Origin: Hirudo medicinalis
Taxonomy: Eukaryota; Annelida; Clitellata; Hirudinida; Hirudinidae
Reading direction: 5' to 3'
DNA: 64,000 nt
Assembly: GCA_011800805.1 (NCBI GenBank)
Contig: MPNW01000021.1
Location: 168,398-232,397 of the forward strand
Shown here piece by piece: positions 40,151-51,500 of this stretch; positions within the stretch are counted from its first letter, which is position 1; each line of letters begins with the position of its first letter. The notes beneath the pieces were generated by a model. The model did not search any database, was not told the DNA's origin, and saw only the letters and a list, made by a program, of their open reading frames with translations. Both the position numbers and the translations under genes were made by a program.

Positions 40151-40389
40151 GATGTATTTGTATCCATGAAAATGTATTTGTACCCTTGGAAATGTATTTG
40201 TATCCATGGAAATGTATTTGTATCCTTGGAAATGTATTTGTATCCATGGAAATGTATTTGTATCCTTGGAAATGTATTTGTATCCTTGGAAATGTATTTG
40301 TATCCTTGGAAATGTATTTGCATCCTTGGAAATGTATTTGTATCCATGGAAATGTATTTGTATCCATGGAAATGTATTTGTATCCATGG
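40151..40389. repeat. 20-bp minisatellite, 12 copies
   Basis: The unit aatgtatttgtatccatgga repeats 12 times with period exactly 20. The chief variation is ccatgg versus ccttgg in the unit. It starts about 210 bp after the stop of the GFI1-like gene and may lie in its 3' UTR or just beyond. Open frames exist on both strands because the unit lacks stops, not because it encodes protein. Confidence 0.95.
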
Positions 40390-42302
40390 GGACGCGTTTA
40401 TTAGAAAATGTCATTCACTTGCAACCGATGATTCAATTCTTATTCACTTTGACATCGTCGCTGACGACTGATGGACAACAATTGTAACAAATGACAACAA
40501 ATCAGAAACAATCAGGACTTAATTACTCACGACTTGTGATCACAAACGAGGTGCAGTGATGCGCTTTTTTCAGAGCTATTATTAATAATACCATCCATCA
40601 CTAATAATATCTGTTATGATCGATTGCATCATCACAGTGCCAGAAATAAATGGCTGTTGTTGTCAGTATTTCCTTTTTAAACCATATTATTTCATCGGCA
40701 TAAAATAATCACAGGTAGAGCGCGATCCAAATGTTAAGCGTACCCCTTCTTGGTTCGAGACGGCCAGGGCCACGTGGATTGTATGCTGTTATCAGTATTC
40801 ATAGTAATAATATCATTAACAATATTAATATTACATTATTATACCTATTAATATTATTAGTTTCGTCATTCTCTTTCCTGTCATCGGTTGTCACCATCAT
40901 ATCCTGATTAGTTACCGGATTTATTTGTTGGAATTACCAACCACCTTTGCCATTTAAAATGTTATCCAAGACATGTTTGGACATATGCTGTGGACAATGT
41001 TAAGGACGATGATGAGGACGATGTTGATATTTGCAATAAAATGGTTTAACACGGCATGGTAGTGACGATAAACATGTGTAAATGTGAAATGGTTACTCAT
41101 AAAACACTATCTTCGTAATCATAATATGTGGCTCGAGACGTTAAAATGAGGCATTTAAATAATTTACAAATATTATACTCTAGGACTTTATTATCATCTT
41201 ATAATTGAATAGTTTGTGCAATTTTGGAAAGAAAAACTTCCAATTTAGTTTTTATTTCTTTTGCAAGTGATAAAAATAACAATAACTACAACAAACTATT
41301 AGAAATAATAGTATTGGAGTTGTTTTAATGGCTTTATTATAGGTACTTAAGCTTGCAATTCTTGAAACAATGTAGCAGGAAGTTCAGAAAACGAGGGGCA
41401 GTACACAAGAACCAGGTAGAAAGGATCGGAACAGAACACAGTTCTGCACCGAAAGAAGTTCTGAAATGAACAATTACCTCACAAGCTTTGATCCTAATTG
41501 CTGTCCCTCATATCACCTCTATCACTGTCCTCACAGCTTTCATGTTCAATCAGAAATAAGAAATAAAGAATACTCTTCAATTGCAGTAATTGCTAGGATG
41601 AAAAAGAACAGATCAGCAACAGATCGATATGAGTGACTGCAGTGCTAAATGTAGGAAATACGTTACAATAACAAAATAATAATATAAACAATAATAAAAA
41701 TAATAATTGCTTTCACTCATAGCAGGACCGATGGTGTTCGTCAAATGTTTTGGTTTGCACCTCTAACATAAAACAGATTGAAATCTGTCGACAAATAATT
41801 TTTGGAAGCCATTAGGTGAATAATTATTTTCCATTTTTTTTATTGTTAGTATTTATTTATTTATTAAGTTGATTGCGTAAATACATCGATTCAAATCAAA
41901 AGTAATAAATTTAAAAAGAAGCCTCATTTTATGAGGCTATTTTATGATTTATACATTTAAATGTAAATGAAGTTCATTTATATAGCGCCATAGGCCTAGC
42001 GTCAGAGGCGCTTCTTGTTAACCAAGAATATTTACATAGATTTATATAGCGCTCTTTCCCAGGAGCGCTTGTGGCAGTGCAGGCTGGGTTTCGAAAACTA
42101 CATATTGCGACTGTTGCCATTACCGTCGTATGCAGGAACTCAACCCATTCGGCCATTCTGCACAAGCTGCATCCTTCACCATACATGTGAGATAACTTGG
42201 TATTTGATATGTATTGTGTTTATTGTGTCTTAAAATAGCTTCAAAATTATTTGCAAACCTTTAAATATTTTAAATTAAGTTAAACACAACAAATTAGTCG
42301 AC
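40390..42302. other. Intergenic DNA with no gene seen
   Basis: Between the minisatellite and the piggyBac remnant I find only short AT repeats and the inverted SINE copy with its GCGC fragment. No conserved exon is visible. Confidence 0.45.
41971..42172 (-). mobile_element. tRNA-like SINE, copy D (inverted) with GCGC tail repeat
   Basis: The reverse complement shows GGCCGAATGGGTTGAGTTCC (A-box region), then TTTCGAAACCC (B-box region), then gagcgctatataaatc. It continues into cgcctctgacgctaggccta and ggcgctatataaatgaac, which recurs at 9663-9712. Only the first part matches copies A-C. Confidence 0.7.
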
Positions 42303-43730
42303 TTAACCCATATTCGGCTGGCGTCAGTTTGAAGCTCGTAAAACATTGGGTTTCAGGGTAAATATGAATTTAATCCTTTTCTATATATTAATTTCATTCA
42401 GTCCACCGATGTCTTATCATATTTATTTATTTTTTAAATTTTATAATTTTTGTTTGCGCTTGCATTAGCAGCCACATTGGAAATCTGATGGCATGAATTT
42501 TTCTAGGAAAAAACCCTAAGTAGAATTAAATTGTTTAATTAACAGTACATTAGAAAATTCTTCATTGTAGTCTATTTAAGTCTCTTAAAGTTGTTTTCTC
42601 GAATATTGTAAACCAGAATAGCGTTATTGACAATTTTCGTCTGTCGCTTTAAACAGTTGCATAAGTTTGACCAGTGAATTACCAAAACTTCAAAGCATTT
42701 ATTATCATATTGTTTTTGATGACCTCTTCACAAGCCCTTTACTGCTACGCTTTACTTACAACAGAATGGCTGCAACAGGCAACAAGCCTTGTTGAAGGTG
42801 GTCCTTTGAAAAGTAGGCATTGTAAAAAAGGAACCTCATGATTCCTATGATGTTGTTTTGGAACGAAAAGTCTGTGATGTTCGTTGGCAGTAAAGTAGTT
42901 ACTATTGTAACTTCAAAGTATGCAGGAGTTCATCCGCTGTAAAAGGCAGAGGGAGTTTCAAGTCAGCATAAGCAAAAGATAGATGTTGACTAACCCAATT
43001 TTGTTCAAATATGCAATTGTGGAATGGGTAGAGTGGGTTGATAGGATCAAAATCTGTCATGCTACATGATTCAGCATAGGTCAAAAAGTGGTATTGGCCC
43101 GCTTTTAGATTTTAGATTGGCCGTCTAAAATACTTTCCAACTTACGCCGCCTAGAAAAAAGTTCCTAATCATGATTTACTTTCATTCCGTCAAGAGATTG
43201 TACAAGTTAACATGAAAAGTTTGACTCCTGGCAATATCCCCAAAGTATTACATCCAGCTTCACGACTTTCGACTGAACGCTGAATCCTCCATGAAGTCCA
43301 TACCGATGGTAATTGGATGGTATTGCGCATTGGATCAACCAGAGAACTTAGTGACGATGTGTTGCACCTGGATGCAAGGGAACATCCGTCTTTGCATGCG
43401 AGAAATGCAGTGTTGGGTTGCATCCATGTTGTTTCAAGGCATTCCATTGTAATTAAACTGAACTGAATTTAGTTGATGACATTTGGAATCTTTTTAAACA
43501 TTTTAAAATATTTTGATAAATATTATTCTTGATATATTTTAAAAAATAAATTGACAAGAAACATCATTAATATTGAACAATAAATATAAAATTCACTTGA
43601 TTATTTATTAAATTAAGTGTTATAATTGTCTAATCATAGATAACGGCAGTTGCTTTATTGAAACATGATTTATACTTCCAACGAAAGCATCAAACCCTTC
43701 GTCGCTAGCGTCAGTTTAAACTGACGGTCA
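42303..43730 (+). mobile_element. Decayed piggyBac element
   Basis: The plus strand between 42677 and 43450 carries, across frameshifts, HIVFDDLFTSPLLLRF (the FDNFFTS catalytic-Asp block), KVVTIVTSKYAGVHPL, NCGMGRV (the NKGMGGVD block) and a C-terminal Cys-rich motif, CVAPGCKGTSVFACEKC then GLHPCCFKAFH. This order is diagnostic of PGBD/piggyBac transposases. TTAACCC at 42303-42309 fits a piggyBac left end. A perfect 18-bp palindrome, CGTCAGTTTAAACTGACG, at 43709-43726 shares GCGTCAGTTT with the left end. Many stops make it a fossil. Confidence 0.75.
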
Positions 43731-44262
43731 TGTTTCTGACTACACAGGGCAGAGTCTGGCAATTAAATTTTTAAAGGCATTTATTGCACTGTTTTATGCA
43801 AATAATTAAACAAAATTATAAATTTGAGTCATGGATTAATGTTGTTTAAGTATTGTGCTTCGCGTAACCTGTTACTATGACAACAAACAAATATATTAAT
43901 AAATCAATTTACTTGGCATTCATCTGAGAATGTTTTTGAAGAAGGATGAATCCTATTCCTTCATTGAATAAAAAAATCACATAAACATTTGTTAAAAATG
44001 TGTAATTTAGACAAACAAACATTCGAAGCACATTTTAAATTGTAAATTCATGTATTTACCATTAAATTAAACGGAAAATTTAAAGCGAATTCAATTTGTG
44101 CACAGAGGTTTGACGTAAAATGATCGCATGACGTTTTAGAAACATTGGAAACCGCATTTTCAAAACATTCGAAAAGGGGCCAACTTTAAACAACCTTAGA
44201 GCAAAAAAACAAAGCAACATTAGCGAAGGTTCATCGTGAGATTTGAAAGGTTACCAGTAGAC

Positions 44263-45172
44263 ATGGAGTCGGTTAGGAGAGGATCCATGCTACTTGATGC
44301 TCATCTCCAGGATGCTTTTCATCGATTCACTTGTAAAAGACCGGTCATCACCAACGTGGAGTTATCGAGATGGTTTAAAACCGCCAAAATTATTGGCAAA
44401 CATTTGGACTTCATCCACATGGACGTCTCATTCTTCAAAGTGAAGAAGTTGGGTTCGAGGCGAGTGAATATTCTATTCCTTATGATTGACGTTTGCTATT
44501 CTCGTGAAGAACGACAATCTTAAGAAGTTCAAAATCATTTTATAGGCAGTTTTCATATTCAAAAATTTAGTTCATTGTCATCCTTTCGCTTGTTTGACAT
44601 CTTAATAAAAAAAAAAGAATCTTCTTTTGAGCGATACTAAACAGAATCGCTAAAACTTGATTTAATCGGCATTAACTTGAAAAATAAACAAATTAAAAAT
44701 TGTTTTGAAGGTCAATCAACTACAGAGAATTTCTTGCCCTTTTGGACGAATTGGTTGACAAATATGTGGACGACACTAGGATTAACAAGAAAGACGCTCT
44801 TGTTGATATCAAGGAAAGACTGAGTATCTCATATCCAACAATAACTGCTATCGAGGTGCAATATGTCTCTCATTGAAACCATTTCAAAATTAACATTAAG
44901 ACTTTTATGAACGATTAGAATATTCACTTCAACAACCCGATGCTACTTCCAATATTAATATTACTAATAACAATGGAATATCAACTAATAAAATATATAA
45001 GAATATTAACTACGAATATTCATTGCAGACAGCTGTCGTAGGAGCTGTGGATCGCCTATCAGATTCAAAAGGATACACAGGGACATTCAAACATATCTTC
45101 AATGACCTGAAGAATAACGGCATGAAACACGAGAAATACGAGAACGTAATTGTTATCCCCAGCAAATCATGA
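44263..45172 (+). CDS. tppp: TPPP / p25-alpha family protein
   Basis: Tubulin polymerisation-promoting protein family: small, largely disordered proteins that bind and bundle microtubules (family knowledge). Three exons, 44263-44459, 44711-44855 and 45029-45172, encode 161 aa. The p25-alpha core is visible: SRWFKTAKIIG, MDVSFFKVKKLGSR, SINYREFLALLDEL, then VGAVDRLSDSKGYTGTFKHI, which matches the [21 protein letters not shown] block of vertebrate TPPPs. The usual glycine-rich GKGIAGR-type C-terminal motif is absent and is replaced by a Lys- and Asn-rich tail. Joining exons 1 and 2 in phase, and with the family's spacing, requires a GC donor at 44460 (TCGAG|GCGAGT); the adjacent GT at 44464 would break the frame. 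The first ATG of exon 1 is used. A GTG-led extension upstream is not supported. Confidence 0.85.
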
Positions 45173-46738
45173 CATTGCAGGAGTATTGGTAACAATTAGG
45201 ATTGCTGGATGAAATTCTTCGTAATGTCAGCTGGCACTGAAGGATGCTTTGGTGCACCAAAATGCAACGTCACCTGAAACAAACTCCATTCATTCATATT
45301 GCTGTAACAAAGTGTAATTTTATTAAATATACTCCACATTTCTTAGCGGATGCAATGACTGTCATTTAATGCCGACATTCCATCACATTGACTTCGCATA
45401 TCGATTTAATTTTCATTGAATTAAACAAGTGATATTTGGAATCTAAACAATCATCTGAAGTTTGGATGATTGTTTAAACGCGCTTTTATTGAGCCTTAAA
45501 ACGAGAATAATTTACGTTAGAAATGCGACTTGCGGCGGAGACGTTAGGAAGACCTTTCAAATGTTATTTATCAAAAGCAAATGACAAATTTAATGGCGTT
45601 TCTAAGTCGAGTTTTGTCGAGATTCCACAAGCCGATTCGTCTGAATTATATTTTCAACTGATTTTTCTTTTCAATGCATTCTGGTTGCATTTCAACGTCA
45701 TTTAAAAGAGCTAGCCGAATATATCAAAAGAAAAGAAGAACATCCAGAGAACCAAACATCTTCAAGGATGTCACAGTGTACGGGAAAAGGAAATGCTGAT
45801 CTTCTCAGCAAGAACTCCAAGTGGTTTAAAACGAGGACGTATATCTCCAGCACGTGATTGACCAACAACAGAGCCTATTTAAACCTTTGTTTAAAAGTTT
45901 TTGCCAAGACATTTTTAAATTCTGGTAAATTCTATTTGACTGAGCATTTTCATGCGCCGTCGCTCTCGACTTCCAGTCGATTGAGAATGTAAGATGAAAT
46001 TTACAATCTCATTTATAAAACCCTCCGTTTAATTCCATTTAGTTAATCTATGATCTGGGAGAATCACCTGGGTTTAATATCACCACGGTGTTATCAATCC
46101 TTAGTGGATATGTGAAAGAAAGCACCAATTAATTTTAACACCAGACAAGAGATTCACTTTTTTTAAGAAAAAAAAAATGTAATTGGAACATGTCATTCAT
46201 GTAACTTTACAAAAATGAATTTAAGTAAGTTAACTTTAGTGATTAAAAACAGTGTGTTTTAAGTAATAAAAAGTTATTAAAAAATAATAAAAAGTTAGAT
46301 GTAGTAATAGCTTAAATGCGTCTTAAAACAAGCTGACTCGTTAATTATTAAGATAAATTATTCAAAGAATTGCAGAGCGATTACAAATGAACTATCATTT
46401 AATAAATAATTCAGCCAAAAGATATTAAACATCACCAATTGACCGTAAATTCAGCGAGATGAGGCTGAGAATTATTAAAATGATTTACGAAAATAATAAG
46501 CAAATGTAAGGATAAAGATGAACAAGTTACAAATCCATACGTTGGTAAGATCATGCAGAACATCCTAAAACGTTACAAGTTAACTCTGCATTTAAGAAGT
46601 TATCTGAAAGCATTAAATTTGGCAGCGACAAACAGCATTTAACTGTAATCAATTGGCGGATTATCGGTTCATTTAATAATATTCCAAATAAATTAGGCCG
46701 TCCGAGAAAAATGCAGAATGGAATTATTTTGATGAAAA
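45173..46738. other. Intergenic DNA between TPPP and insulin-like genes
   Basis: The 3' ends of two convergent genes. The open frame at 45523-45705 has no recognisable domain. Nothing else is seen. Confidence 0.45.
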
Positions 46739-47416
46739 TTATTCCGATTCGAAGTTGGAGACGAATCTACAAAAAACTTCAAAGAGCAGTTCATCTGTGC
46801 ATCCCTTTTCACAACATTCCACGAAGAGGGGGAGCTGACGGGAGGGGTAGAGACTCCTTTTAGCTGTCCAAATGAGAGCCCTGTCATCTGCGAAGAGGTT
46901 AAAAAGTGTCAGACATTTTAGAAGTGAATATTAGGGACTACTGCTCCCGTAAAATAATCCCTACAGTAGAAATACTTATGAAAGACTAAGTTAAATGCGC
47001 CTAGAAAAATTCACGTCTCACTTCTGTGAGTTAAGAATTCTTATATTCTAATATTTGACCAAACAATTAATATTTATCATCTGATAATTAGCATTAAAAA
47101 TCGAAAATGTGATTTTTATGACTTCCAAATTACCTTCCTCGTTGGGTGAAATCCATAATTTACGACTTTCCTCTTGAAACTCTTCGTCTTTTTCACTCGA
47201 CCAGTCTTCACTCCCTCCACGGCTTTGTCCTCTTTTGTCAATGTCTGTGTCGTAATCTCTGCAGAGTTGGAGCACAATTCTGTTGAATTCCCTCTGCGTG
47301 CAAATCTTTCTCGTCTCCTGAACGGGGGCTGACTGAACTGCTGAGTTCCAGAGCCCAAAAACGAACATGGCCACCAAGACGACGAAGCAATACTTTGCCA
47401 TTTCGACTACTTTCAT
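46739..47416 (-). CDS. Insulin-like peptide precursor
   Basis: Two exons, 47416-47134 and 46887-46739, give a 143-aa secreted precursor. Order: signal peptide (hydrophobic core CFVVLVAMFVFGLW, residues 10-23, probable cleavage near AVQSA), B-chain-like segment with ICTQREFNRIVLQLC, dibasic site DIDKR, an acidic connecting peptide rich in E and S, second dibasic site TAKR, then an A-chain-like segment with VECCEKGCTDELLFEVFC. This is the B-C-A layout and six-cysteine pattern of insulin/relaxin hormones, with the intron in the C-peptide as is common. The spacings are C-x12-C in B and CC-x3-C-x9-C in A, each one residue longer than the usual x11 and x8. Met at 47416 or 47401 could start the signal; a further in-frame ATG at 47527 is less likely. 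A TTTAAAAAG sequence near 47500 could be a TATA element. Receptor and function are unknown. Confidence 0.75.
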
Positions 47417-48598
47417 TCTGATTTCCAAACACGAGATTTCGAATCCACTGGCTTCGAAAAAACTTTGAAAGTATTTCAATTTAGTTCCAACACAGCCGCA
47501 CTTTTTAAAGCAGCAAAATGGCTCCAAACGACTGGGAGCTGAGCACTAACTTAAGAACGAAGAGTAACCGGCAGTTAAGATACTCGAGGAATGCAGCGAC
47601 ACTCCTCGCTTGTTCGTTGGCCCTGTAATGGCGCGCCTCCACTTTCAATGGATACAAAAATATCCGATTGAAACGAATTGAACCATAAATCGTTTTATTT
47701 CCTAAACAATTTATTATTCTATATATTTATTAAATAAAAAATAATCCCCAAAATGTTGGAAGTCAAAACGAAAACCCGCCAGTTCATCCATTTTTGCCAT
47801 TTCGTTAAAGGAACACATTGCACTTACAATAACCTCGGGTTTTTTCGACAAAACTCCATGCTCTGCTACCGCGTGATCAGGAATATACTAAGGAAAATAT
47901 TAACGGCCATTAACTATGCTAAAACCAACTACACAATCAAAGGTCTGTCGCCTCACGAAAGATTTCAGTAATTTCCACTATTTCCAAGCTCAAAGATTAT
48001 CGCCACAGCTACTTAATTAAGTTCAATAATTTCCAACGATGAGAAACTGATGAAACGCTGCTTTCCGTCGAATAAGGGGCATATCAACACAAGAAACCAA
48101 TTTATTATCGACGTCCATAAACCGTCTGCTGAAGTAAAAGATGAAAAGGTCAAAGTTCAAGCCAAAGCAGTTTTGGCTTTTTAAAATTAATATCATATGA
48201 TAGTTTGTGAATATTCAGGAATTAAAATATTAACGTGCTTTGTTTAAATGGAGCAAAAAAATTACCAAAACAAGAACAGGGTGAGCCTGAGAATATGGTC
48301 ACACACAGGACGTAAAAACCACGTTAATACTTCATAAAATCTAACACTGAATCCAAAACAAGTTTCAAGACAAGGCGGTTCTCTTTCAATGTCAACGTCG
48401 GTGCAAATGATTAAGAGAGTTGTAAAAGTAACTTCAAAAATCAATGCTTCAGTAAGCATCCTGATTCTAATTGAATGCTTCAAAATGAATCTTCAGCTAA
48501 ATGATCGATTAATTATCACAATTATTATTCGAATGGCTTTGATCTTACAACTTGGATTGGAGGTTGAAATCAATGTACAATTGATCATTGGAAGGATA
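47417..48598. other. Intergenic DNA, insulin-like promoter side
   Basis: This holds the presumed promoter of the insulin-like gene (a TTTAAAAAG sequence near 47500) and the 3' flank of CEP120. No conserved exon was found. Confidence 0.45.
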
Positions 48599-51500
48599 TC
48601 AATATAGCTTTCTTAAGTCTTGTTCAGTGTAAAGACCAGTTTTCAGCAATAAATTCTTCTCCTTGACCATGTGGTCACTTGAAATCTGATTGAGATCATC
48701 CTTATCACTGCTTCTACTGTCATTCAAATTCTGAGCATCATCGTCGTCGTCGTCTTCCTCTTCGGAAAAATAATCAACCTTTGCCAGCCTCCTTTTGTTT
48801 GGAGACTTTTTGCTGATGATTTGTTCCTCTTTAAATCTGTCAAAACAATGATTATCAATGCATGAATATTTTGTTAAAAAGATTTAAATTAATGTTGTTA
48901 ACTATTAACTTGTTATATCAAACCATTCCCACATCTGGCATTAGACATCTGACATATGACCACTTTGAGTGCACAATTCAACAGTGAACAACACATGAGC
49001 CAATTGTAGATATTAACAAATAATAATATATAAATAATGTATTTATAAATAATGACATTCCAATTTTTTAATTCAATAACTCATTGGATTGAATTTTAAT
49101 GGCTAAATGAATCTATCCAACCTTCTGAGCTCCTTGGTGACATCGTCCAACTCCGACCTGAGCTTATCCGAAGCTTCCTTTTCTCCTTTCATCACTCTTT
49201 CCAACTTCAACATCTCCATTTCTTCCTGCTGTTTTTTCAGGGCCACTTTGGCCATTATAACATCTCTCTCCTTGAATCTGAAGCAAATACGAGTTGAACT
49301 CGTCAGTTATTCAAAGCACCTTCCCATCACATCATAATCAAAGCCATTCTGATAACATTAACAATAATGTGCTTCAGTTACACCTTAAATAAATAACAGC
49401 ATTGGCATGATATAGGCACGAATGGGATGACATTAAACTTATAAGATCGCATGATACATCTTGTATCTCCAGAAATAGTAATCTTTACTTCTGAACTGCT
49501 GTGAGTGCTCTCATCCACTGATCCTTGTACAACTTTACATCCCTGTTTGCAGCTTCCAGCTGTTTCTCCAAATTGAACTGTTGACAAAAATTAAATATTT
49601 TAATCCTCAATTTAAAGCACTTTGATTTACAAATTTTTAATTAATTTTTTTTTACAAATTATCAGCATTAACTTCAAGTGGCATATTCCTGCCAACAATC
49701 TCATGATCGACAAAAGATGCACACCTTGCACCAATGGATAGTAAGCAGTTGGCAGCCAAAATGTAAATCTATTGTGCCTTCACATCTAACAAACATGAAG
49801 GAACTCAAAATATCTGCTACATTAAATATACAATTTATTACTATACTAAATACTAAATTCACCATTGCCAAAATATCTGCTAAATACAAATACACCGCCA
49901 CCACGAAAACATCGAAAACACCACATAAAGGGACGACCTTCTCTCGAATGAGGACGTTGTTTTCAGCCTGGAAGTCAGTCTCTGGTTTCGACTTCTCACG
50001 ACGAGCGTCAAAATCCTTCAGAAGTCTCTGATATCTCAGCTCTCCTTCGGACAGTTGCTTCTTCAGCTTGTCGATTGTTTCCTCGGCCGCCTCCAATTTC
50101 TTCCTGAGAACATTTTATTTGATCGGTTGAAATTTCTCATTGAGAGTTGTATTTAAGAGTGCAAATAAACTATCTGATTTTATTTTGCAATATATATAAA
50201 TATGTCTGCCTTGGAAACAACATAAACATGAACATGCATGCATATATACATTGTCTTAGGTACGTGATTTGTCACACAATAAATCTACTATGTTTTAATG
50301 TGACCACCATTTGCTAACACTGCAGAACAGCTTTTGCAGTTTTAAAATAATGCAGGTAACAATAACTATAAGAACCTCTCCATGTCGATGAGATGGATGC
50401 AATTATCTTGTGATCTTTTGGATGCCTCTCTCAAATCCATCATCTTCCTCTCGTGTTCTCTCTCCATCTCCAATGACCTCCTTTCCAACTGGAATAAACA
50501 TGACCCATGATATGATGATGAACATGGCAGGAAAGATTACTTCAAACATTATCAACAATACAATAATATTATAACATTAATACAAAAGTATTACTATGAC
50601 CATATTAAAATTCCTAGCTTAATGGTGATCATGCTTGTCATTTCAACTCAACCTCAAGCATCATCATCAGTCTCATCGTAGGACCATAAATATTGGCAAC
50701 ATTAATAAACTTTAGTTATAATTAATTAACCAATTAACTCAATAGCTATGACAAAAGCATCTCCCATTGTTTTTTATTCGGCCAATAGCAACCAACCTCT
50801 GTTTCGTTGCACATGAGCAACTTTTCTCTTTTCTCAATGTCCGACAAACTCTTTTTGAGTTCACTGTTGAGTTTTTCATATTTTTCCATCTGAATGAAAT
50901 AAATGGGACTTGACATTAAGAGGTTCTTAAAAATTATATTAACAGCTATTATATTAACATTATAGCTATTATTACACCAAAATGCAGATTCATCTTGAAT
51001 CATGCAGAATATCACCACATGACATTCATCTATTTTTGAAAAAATCATCATAATTTCAAAAATAACATAAAACAACTCCCAACCTCGGCCGAGACGAGCA
51101 GGGCTCTCTCCCTGTCCCTCTTTTTAAAATTGTTCTCCAAATCCTTCTCCAAGCGAACTTTCATTTCCTCCATCTGCAAAACATCACAAATTTAAATTGC
51201 AGTAGACAAACATTTGAATGAATCTCTAACTGAATTTCAAATCAACAAATTATGTAGATCATCGTCATTATCATAATCAATATACATTTATGAGCTGTCT
51301 ATAATTTCTCAATTATGAGAAGAATTATTAATAATTAAGTTTACTTCTGCCTGGAGTTCTTCCATCCTCTCCTTCTTCCAGAGTTCAAGTTCCATGGCTG
51401 CCTTATATTCTGAACTGTCTCTCACATCAATGACTTGATTGGGGACCTGCTTTTGGAATCAATCAACATTAAGCAGGAATGATGCTCATCCACTCACATT

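Noticed and set aside
40097..40487. Overlapping open frames of about 100 aa on both strands
   Set aside because: All come from the 20-bp minisatellite, whose unit lacks stop codons.
43190..43447. 85-residue minus-strand open frame
   Set aside because: It is antisense to the Cys-rich C-terminus of the piggyBac remnant.
45523..45705. Possible further TPPP or independent exon
   Set aside because: The TPPP frame already stops at 45172 and this segment has no family similarity.
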